From Flavobacterium sp. UBA7680 (GTDB taxonomy: Bacteria; Bacteroidota; Bacteroidia; Flavobacteriales; Flavobacteriaceae): a stretch of DNA of 64,000 nt. Position numbers and translations under genes: made by a program. The DNA lies in contig NZ_DLHA01000018.1 in the NCBI RefSeq assembly GCF_002482975.1, positions 8,691-72,690 on the forward strand, in the 5' to 3' direction. Below the pieces are notes generated by a model. It was not told the DNA's origin and made no database searches. It saw only the letters and a list, made by a program, of their open reading frames with translations. Shown one piece after another: positions 58,744 to 64,000 of this stretch; positions within the stretch are counted from its first letter, which is position 1; each line of letters opens with the position of its first letter.

Positions 58744-60615
58744 ATGAGAAATATTTTTAAAGGTTCCTTAAGAGGATATGTATGTGAAGATTGTCTTGAA
58801 GCCGTATCTGAAGTAGAAATTTTAATTTATCATCCATACAGAAACGCTGATTCTACGGCAAATACAGCATCAAATGCAAAAGATACATTTCGTTTTGTTT
58901 CAAAAGAAGAAGCAAAACAAAGAGCAGAATTACTAGCGTATAAAGCAAAAACAGATGCAGAAGGTAATTTTCAAATTGAAGTTAGTGAAAACCATCTTGA
59001 CGCAAGCTTCGATATTGATTTTGTGTGCGGCACTGTTCCGCCAAAACATCCTAAACCAAAAAGAGATGAAATAGTACAGTTGCATATTACGACTTTTTCG
59101 ATGCGTTTAGAGCTTGAAAAACAAGCAAAAGATGAAAAATACAGATGGAATTACGCTATTGCTTATAAATGGTGGTGTTATATTCGCGGACACTTTTTTG
59201 ATGCATGGGTTATCTGCGGTCATTTAATGAACTGCCAGACTAATAAACCCATTGCTAATGCAAAAGTTACGGCAATGGATGCCGATTTTTTAACGGATGA
59301 TAATTTAGGAACGGCAACAACGGATTCAAACGGGCATTTTAGAATTGATTATACTTCTGCCGATTTTAAAAAGACTTTTTTATCGCCATGGATAAACATA
59401 GAGACTGATCCTAGTTTTCTCTCTTTTCAAAGCGGGCCTGATGTTTATTTTAAAGCGGAATTAGGCGGTACAAAATTAGTTGACGAAACTAAAGCAGATG
59501 CACGCAAAAATGTTGGTTTTTGTTTATGTGTAAATTTATGTTCTGATGTAAATGTTGTAGATCCAAACGATCCTAATTTTCCAAGTGCGTGGACAGGAAT
59601 TGGGGCTGCTTTTAGTTCCTCTTACGGATCAAGCAGTTATGATTTTGATGCTGATGGTTTTGCCGGAGCTGGTAAAAACGTTTTATACTCTGTTATACGA
59701 TTAACAGGACAAGCTGCGCTGAGATCAGGTTCAGGAAACCCAATCGAATACCGCTTTAGAGTGAGCGATACAACGGCACCAAACAATACGGTTAGTTTAC
59801 CAGAATCTAATTTTACCAAAATTGTTGGAGTAACTCCTGGATTATTTACTTCAAGCATAGTTTCTAAACTAACCCGCAAAGTTTTCTCTTTTATTCTTAA
59901 CGATATTTTTGTTTGGAGTGACCAAAGTGATTTTGATGCCGAAGGCTGGTTTGATGTCAATCATGCTATCGAAAGAACTTTAATTGCTGTGGGCCTAACT
60001 CCTGCCGATTTAGCTCTTTATAATATTATTGAAGAAGATACGCTGATTTCGCTAAATACTACAGCACTTACAACAGCTCCGAGTATTCCACCAAATAGCG
60101 TAAATGCAGGACAAAACATTCCTGCGGGAAGTAAAATTCCACTAGAAAAATTTGCTATCAGATTTGAAATCAGAGAAGTGATCGATAAACCTTCTAATAA
60201 TTTTGGAGTTATTGGCGGAAACGGAAAAACATTAAATTCTGTTGTGATGAATAATAATCCAATCTATAGAAAATTATCTATTAAGGAATTAGACGAAAGC
60301 AGTCTTTGCAGTCCTATAAGCGGCACAATTCATGGTCGATATACTGTTTATCACCCATATTTAGCTGGCTGTAGTCTGCACTTGAATAATAATAGTCATA
60401 CGGTTGAAAGAGATATTTTGGATGGAGTAATCAATGCGCTTCCAGCTGTTGATGAAAGAACTAACAATAGTTCGCAGTTAAATAATCCTCCTGCAGATAT
60501 GACGCGTTGCACGTATACATTAAAACTGTATTCATCAACCAGAAAACATAATGGAGATTATGGCGATTCTGACGGTGGAACACCTCTAGAACAATTATTC
60601 TTTTATGATGTTTAA
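58744..60615 (+). CDS. Large protein of unknown function with transthyretin-like domains and Cys pairs
   Basis: This 623-residue protein has no signal peptide. Two regions look like carboxypeptidase-regulatory or transthyretin-like beta-sandwiches: about 8-115 (GSLRGYVCEDCLEAVSEVEILIYHP ... TDAEGNFQIEV) and about 155-225 (WVICGHLMNCQTNKPIANAKVTAMDADF ... TTDSNGHFRIDY). Cys pairs recur (YVCEDC, VICGHLMNC, FCLCVNLC), suggesting metal binding or disulfides. The C-terminal half (about 270-623) contains PSAWTGIGAAFSSSYGSSSYDFDADGFAGAGKNVLYSVIRLTGQAALRSGSGNP and HGRYTVYHPYLAGCSLHLNNN, not recognised. It is followed by a terminator and has no obvious functional neighbours. Confidence 0.8.
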   Translation: MRNIFKGSLRGYVCEDCLEAVSEVEILIYHPYRNADSTANTASNAKDTFRFVSKEEAKQRAELLAYKAKTDAEGNFQIEVSENHLDASFDIDFVCGTVPPKHPKPKRDEIVQLHITTFSMRLELEKQAKDEKYRWNYAIAYKWWCYIRGHFFDAWVICGHLMNCQTNKPIANAKVTAMDADFLTDDNLGTATTDSNGHFRIDYTSADFKKTFLSPWINIETDPSFLSFQSGPDVYFKAELGGTKLVDETKADARKNVGFCLCVNLCSDVNVVDPNDPNFPSAWTGIGAAFSSSYGSSSYDFDADGFAGAGKNVLYSVIRLTGQAALRSGSGNPIEYRFRVSDTTAPNNTVSLPESNFTKIVGVTPGLFTSSIVSKLTRKVFSFILNDIFVWSDQSDFDAEGWFDVNHAIERTLIAVGLTPADLALYNIIEEDTLISLNTTALTTAPSIPPNSVNAGQNIPAGSKIPLEKFAIRFEIREVIDKPSNNFGVIGGNGKTLNSVVMNNNPIYRKLSIKELDESSLCSPISGTIHGRYTVYHPYLAGCSLHLNNNSHTVERDILDGVINALPAVDERTNNSSQLNNPPADMTRCTYTLKLYSSTRKHNGDYGDSDGGTPLEQLFFYDV

Positions 60616-60628
60616 AATCATTTTATAT

Positions 60629-60668
60629 CAAAAAAGCAGCATATCGAATTTGAAATACTGCTTTTTTA
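60629..60668 (+). terminator. Rho-independent terminator
   Basis: aaaaaagcag and tactgctttttt form the stem after the 623-residue protein gene. It lies between convergent genes (der on the other strand). Confidence 0.8.
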
Positions 60669-60691
60669 TTTTGATAAAGATTCTTGAAAAT

Positions 60692-61999
60692 CTATTTCTC
60701 TCTGATATAAATATCGATTGGAACTCCTGCGAAATCCCAGTTATCACGAATTTTATTCTCCAAATATCTTTTGTATGGTTCTTTAACGTATTGTGGCATA
60801 TTAGCAAAAAACACGAATTGAGGTGTTTGAGTTGGCAATTGCATGCAATATTTAATTTTTACATATTTTCCTTTTGTCGCTGGCGGCGGATAAGCTTCGA
60901 TTACTTTCAACATATATTCGTTGAATTTTGAAGTTGCAATTCTTTGTTTTCTACTTTCAAAAACCTGAACCGTAGCTTCTAACGCTTTTAATAAACGCTG
61001 CTTAGTTAAAGCCGAAACGAATAAAATTGGCACATCTGTAAATGGCATTAATTCTTTTTTGATTTTTTCTTCGTAATCACGGCTTGACATGGTATCTTTT
61101 TCTACCAAATCCCATTTGTTTACTAAGATTACAACACCTTTACGGTTTTTCTCAGCCAGCCAAAATATACTTTGATCCTGCCCTTCAAAACCACGAGTTG
61201 CATCGATTACTAATATACAAACGTCAGCATGCTCAATTGCTCTTACAGAACGCATTACCGAATAAAACTCTAAATCTTCCTTAACTTTTGCTTTACGACG
61301 AATTCCGGCAGTATCAACCAAATTAAATTCAAAACCAAAACGGTCAAATTTTGTATCGATTGCATCACGTGTTGTTCCAGCGATATCAGTTACGATATAA
61401 CGATCCTGACCAATTAAGGCATTGATAAAGCTAGATTTTCCAGCATTAGGACGTCCTACAACTGCAAAACGAGGTAATTCTTCTGTAACCTCAACTGGTT
61501 CTTTCTCTGGGAAAGCATCAATTAATGCATCTAATAAATCTCCTGTTCCGCTTCCAGAAATACTTGCGAAAGTAAAATAATCTCCTAAACCAAGATTATA
61601 AAACTCAATCGCATCTTTCTCACGCATTGCGTTATCTACTTTGTTTACAGCCAATAAAACTGGTTTTGTTACTTTACGAAGTAACTTTGCAACCGTTTCA
61701 TCCATTGGTGTAATACCTTCTTCTACATCAACTACAAAAATAATAACATCTGCTTCGTCGATAGCAAGCTCCACTTGTTTACGTATTTCACCTTCAAATA
61801 CGTCATCGCTTCCGCGAACGTATCCACCGGTATCAATTACAGAAAACTCTTTTCCGTTCCACTCGCTTTTACCATAGTTTCTATCACGGGTAACCCCAGA
61901 TACTGAATCTACAATAGCTTCTCTTCTTTGTATCAGCCTATTAAAAAGGGTTGATTTCCCTACATTAGGTCTTCCTACTATCGCAACAATGTTATTCAT
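60692..61999 (-). CDS. der: Ribosome-associated GTPase Der (EngA)
   Basis: This 435-residue essential GTPase acts in 50S ribosome assembly and has two GTP-binding domains in tandem. The first has GRPNVGKSTLFNRL (about 8-21), DTGGY and NKVD. The second begins near residue 178, with GRPNAGKSSFINAL, DTAGI and NKWD. The C-terminal KH-like domain follows (about 350-435). Length and motif order are standard. It is transcribed from its own promoter element at 62097. The CHAP amidase and era genes follow upstream on the same strand as separate units. Confidence 0.98.
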   Translation of the reverse strand: MNNIVAIVGRPNVGKSTLFNRLIQRREAIVDSVSGVTRDRNYGKSEWNGKEFSVIDTGGYVRGSDDVFEGEIRKQVELAIDEADVIIFVVDVEEGITPMDETVAKLLRKVTKPVLLAVNKVDNAMREKDAIEFYNLGLGDYFTFASISGSGTGDLLDALIDAFPEKEPVEVTEELPRFAVVGRPNAGKSSFINALIGQDRYIVTDIAGTTRDAIDTKFDRFGFEFNLVDTAGIRRKAKVKEDLEFYSVMRSVRAIEHADVCILVIDATRGFEGQDQSIFWLAEKNRKGVVILVNKWDLVEKDTMSSRDYEEKIKKELMPFTDVPILFVSALTKQRLLKALEATVQVFESRKQRIATSKFNEYMLKVIEAYPPPATKGKYVKIKYCMQLPTQTPQFVFFANMPQYVKEPYKRYLENKIRDNWDFAGVPIDIYIREK

Positions 62000-62009
62000 T
62001 TTTTTGAAT

Positions 62010-62040
62010 TTTAGATTTTAGATTTTAGATTTCAGATTTT
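62010..62040. repeat. attttagat microrepeat upstream of der
   Basis: attttagat-tttagat-tttagatt-tcagattt repeats the ttttagat unit. Related runs occur at about 10318-10352, 17126-17158, 19898-19928, 50153-50185 and 55513-55530, all between genes. Confidence 0.65.
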
Positions 62041-62096
62041 TAGTTCCCTAAAAAGCTAATCACTTGTAATCCAAAATGCTTTATTTTAATTTTTTG

Positions 62097-62104
62097 CAAA
62101 GGTA
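62097..62104 (-). promoter_or_regulatory. -7 promoter element for der
   Basis: The plus strand reads caaaggta, TACCTTTG on the minus strand, about 97 bp before the der ATG at 61999. Confidence 0.55.
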
Positions 62105-62174
62105 GGTAAAAAAGTGGCTAAATCACTATGTTTCTAAATACCTCAGCTTTTATCTTTTTTAGGAGCTATTTCCT

Positions 62175-62236
62175 GCTATCCGTTTCAATCTTTTGTTCCG
62201 CTAAAGAAGCGTCACAAAAGGATTTCCACTTCTATC
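62175..62236. repeat. Inverted flanking repeat, copy A
   Basis: gctatccgtttcaatcttttgttcc, then about 13 unrelated bases, then cacaaaaggatttccacttctatc. It is the inverted counterpart of copy B at 62923-62980, on the other side of the CHAP gene. Copies match except in the middle. Confidence 0.85.
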
Positions 62237-62277
62237 AGGGCTAGGGCTTTACGGTTTCAGGAAAAGTTTATTACAAA

Positions 62278-62874
62278 TTATTTTTCTTTTCTTAACCAGC
62301 CCAACAGTCTTTTATTATCTATTTTATAATTCTCTTTTTGAAATTCTAAAGTGATAGTTTCTCTCGAATCACTAAAAGGCCCGGGATTTTGCTGAATAAT
62401 TTCAACTTCATTTTCAGAAACTTTAGAAATTATGGCAACATGCCCAAATCTATTTAATAATGATCCTGAAAAAATCACCACATCTCCAACTTGAGGTTTC
62501 TTTTTACTTGGATTTGTATATTGAATTAAATTTCTCTTTGAATTCAAACTACCATCATTAACTTTTGGGTCAAAAAAATCTTTTGCATGACCATAAGCAT
62601 CTGGCATTTTATGATTGTAATATTCGTAATAATATCGTTTTACAAATTCAACACATTGATATTTAAGTCCTAAATTGTAATTATCTTTTGTAACATTTCT
62701 TCCGGAAACATTATCTACACCGCCATTATAATAGACTTTCACCCCATTTAAACTATCCAGAGATTGTCCTATTTTATAATCTGAATTTGGATTTATTTTC
62801 TTGACAGCTTTTAATCCTGCATAACCTAAAACTAAGACTGAAATAATGATGAGAGCGGTCTTTTTAACTTTCAT
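62278..62874 (-). CDS. CHAP domain amidase/peptidase, membrane-anchored
   Basis: This 198-residue protein has an N-terminal membrane or signal segment (TALIIISVLVLGYAGLKAV). The CHAP domain has its catalytic Cys in LKYQCVEFVKRYYYE, the catalytic His in RFGHVAIISKV and the third polar residue near IIQQNPGPF. CHAP enzymes hydrolyse peptidoglycan peptides or amides and also act on glutathionylspermidine. The gene stands alone between der and era and is bracketed by two inverted copies of a roughly 60-bp repeat (62175 and 62923), which may mark past mobility of the unit. Confidence 0.92.
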   Translation of the reverse strand: MKVKKTALIIISVLVLGYAGLKAVKKINPNSDYKIGQSLDSLNGVKVYYNGGVDNVSGRNVTKDNYNLGLKYQCVEFVKRYYYEYYNHKMPDAYGHAKDFFDPKVNDGSLNSKRNLIQYTNPSKKKPQVGDVVIFSGSLLNRFGHVAIISKVSENEVEIIQQNPGPFSDSRETITLEFQKENYKIDNKRLLGWLRKEK

Positions 62875-62922
62875 TTATTTTCTTATAAAATCAATGTTCT
62901 TATCAATTTTGTTTGCGTGAGG

Positions 62923-62980
62923 GATAGAAGTGGAAATCCTTTTGTGAAATGAAATGGAACAAAAGATTGCAACGGATAGC
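62923..62980. repeat. Inverted flanking repeat, copy B
   Basis: gatagaagtggaaatccttttgtg, a short variable middle, then ggaacaaaagattgcaacggatagc. It continues into ccgacccgaaggggcacgcc (to 63000), a further GC-rich hairpin. It is the inverse of copy A and lies 48 bp upstream of the CHAP start. Confidence 0.85.
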
Positions 62981-63009
62981 CCGACCCGAAGGGGCACGCC
63001 CAAACTAGA

Positions 63010-63897
63010 TTATTGATTATAACCAAATCGTTTCAGCATATTAGCATTGCTTCTCCAGTTTTTATTCACTTTTACGTAAAGTTCGATATGAATTTGTTTT
63101 CCGAAGAATTTTTCTAAATCTACACGGGCATCAGTTCCAACTTTCTTTAGAGCAGCGCCTTTATGTCCGATGATAATTCCTTTTTGTGTATCGCGTTCGA
63201 CCATAATTACAGAACGGATTCTGATAATTTTCTCGTCTTCATGAAATTCTTCTGTCACAATTTCTACTGCATACGGAATTTCTTTACTGTAATTCAATAA
63301 GATTTTCTCACGAATGGTTTCGTTTACGAAAAAACGTTCCGGTTTGTCTGTTAATTGGTCTTTTGGATAATAAGCCGGAGATTCTGGAAGTAATTCGATA
63401 ATGCGGCCAAAAACTTCGGGAACATTGAAATTCTGTAAAGCCGAGATTGGGAAAATTTCAGCGTTTGGCACTTTTTCTTTCCAGAAACCAACTTGCTCTT
63501 CTAATTGTTCTTGATTTGAATTGTCGATTTTGTTCAATAATAACAAAACCGGAATTTTAGCATAAATGATTTTATTAAAGAAAGCTTCATCTTTTAAGTC
63601 CTGCTCTCCTATTTCGACCATGTAAATTAAAATATCAGCGTCTTCAAAAGCCGATTTTACGAAGTTCATCATCGACTCCTGCATTTCATAAGCGGGTTTG
63701 ATGATTCCGGGAGTATCTGATAATACGAGTTGAAAATCTTCGCCATTTACAATTCCTAGAATTCTATGACGTGTTGTTTGTGCTTTTGATGTTATGATTG
63801 ATAATCTTTCTCCAACAAAGGCATTCATTAGTGTCGATTTTCCAACATTTGGATTCCCGATTATGTTTACAAAACCTGCTTTATGTGACATTTGCAT
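63010..63897 (-). CDS. era: Ribosome-associated GTPase Era
   Basis: This 295-residue GTPase helps mature the 30S subunit by binding 16S rRNA. The G domain has GNPNVGKSTLMNAF (G1, about 13-26), TTRHRILGI (G2), DTPGI (G3) and LNKID (G4). The C-terminal KH domain contains VERDTQKGIIIGHKGAALKKVGTDARVDLEKFFGKQIHIELYVKV. Length is standard. A TAnnTTTG element precedes it by about 14 bp. A divergent promoter lies at the window end. Confidence 0.98.
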   Translation of the reverse strand: MQMSHKAGFVNIIGNPNVGKSTLMNAFVGERLSIITSKAQTTRHRILGIVNGEDFQLVLSDTPGIIKPAYEMQESMMNFVKSAFEDADILIYMVEIGEQDLKDEAFFNKIIYAKIPVLLLLNKIDNSNQEQLEEQVGFWKEKVPNAEIFPISALQNFNVPEVFGRIIELLPESPAYYPKDQLTDKPERFFVNETIREKILLNYSKEIPYAVEIVTEEFHEDEKIIRIRSVIMVERDTQKGIIIGHKGAALKKVGTDARVDLEKFFGKQIHIELYVKVNKNWRSNANMLKRFGYNQ

Positions 63898-63910
63898 AAT
63901 ATTTAATTTG

Positions 63911-63918
63911 CAAAGGTA
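63911..63918 (-). promoter_or_regulatory. -7 promoter element for era
   Basis: The plus strand reads caaaggta, TACCTTTG on the minus strand, 13 bp before the era ATG. It has the same core as those of der and the porin gene. Confidence 0.55.
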
Positions 63919-63965
63919 GTCATATCAACTCAATACAGAAAATAAAACATTTTTTAAAGTTTTCG

Positions 63966-63995
63966 TTGGATTTCCCAAAAATCGGCGTATCTTTG
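63966..63995 (+). promoter_or_regulatory. Full-consensus Bacteroidota promoter reading out of the window
   Basis: TTG at 63966-63968, a spacer of exactly 19 bp, then TATCTTTG at 63988-63995 matches TTG-N19-TAnnTTTG completely. It points to the right and must serve a gene or RNA beyond base 64000, divergent from era. Confidence 0.8.
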
Positions 63996-64000
63996 CACCC

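Noticed and set aside
60605..60931. Plus-strand open frame of 108 codons at the end of der
   Set aside because: It overlaps a terminator and then runs antisense to the conserved C-terminus of Der.

Overview
The window looks like a chromosomal segment of a Flavobacterium species (Bacteroidota, family Flavobacteriaceae). The supporting signs are an AT-rich composition, promoters of the TTG-N19-TAnnTTTG type, weak Shine-Dalgarno sequences, many LxxC lipoproteins, TonB-dependent receptors with an N-terminal carboxypeptidase-regulatory-like domain, a type IX secretion C-terminal domain on a glycosidase, and lineage gene types such as GSCFA, DUF4230, lipidated TamL and long forms of urocanate hydratase and aromatic amino acid hydroxylase. 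No rRNA, tRNA, CRISPR array, prophage or insertion sequence was seen.

Layout. 1-10.1 kb: a cut-off porin gene, rnhB, a TonB receptor with an adjacent Crp/Fnr regulator, an NTF2-like protein, an AraC regulator with an NAD(P)H oxidoreductase, and lipB with two paralogous lipoproteins. 10.4-24.4 kb: lysS, a D-lactate dehydrogenase-like gene, tandem Spy-like secreted proteins, a five-gene operon ending in hemL (with an ACC deaminase-like protein and a glucosaminidase), hutU, a DUF4136 lipoprotein and ilvA. 24.5-32.3 kb: a secreted multidomain GH30 glycosidase, a truncated haemoglobin, an aromatic amino acid hydroxylase and several small secreted or membrane proteins. 32.4-41.9 kb: the overlapping tamB-tamL pair, a GSCFA protein and a lipoprotein. 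42.3-51.4 kb: an ABC exporter, a second lipoprotein of the same family, alaS and a mepM-like/merR/lemA/TPM/TPM operon. 51.5-60.6 kb: an Rrf2 regulator, a tiny Cys-terminated ORF and a TonB receptor, then a second outer-membrane barrel protein and a 623-residue protein of unknown role. 60.7-64 kb: the GTPases der and era around a CHAP amidase.

The two most notable signals are small leader ORFs. At 22949-23008 a 19-residue peptide with eight isoleucines sits just behind a promoter and ahead of mutually exclusive RNA stems (protector, antiterminator, terminator) upstream of ilvA. This is a complete classical transcription attenuator for isoleucine synthesis. At 52043-52153 a 36-residue ORF ending Met-Met-Cys-Met-Cys-Cys lies between an Rrf2 regulator and a TonB receptor. 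This suggests cysteine-responsive control, or less likely a modified peptide.

Intergenic spaces are crowded with dispersed palindromes (four copies of a cccgacagg hairpin, several gccacgaatt hairpins, nested palindromes, an inverted pair flanking the CHAP gene) and with short repeats of about 8-9 bp period. Some of these repeats have become coding sequence.
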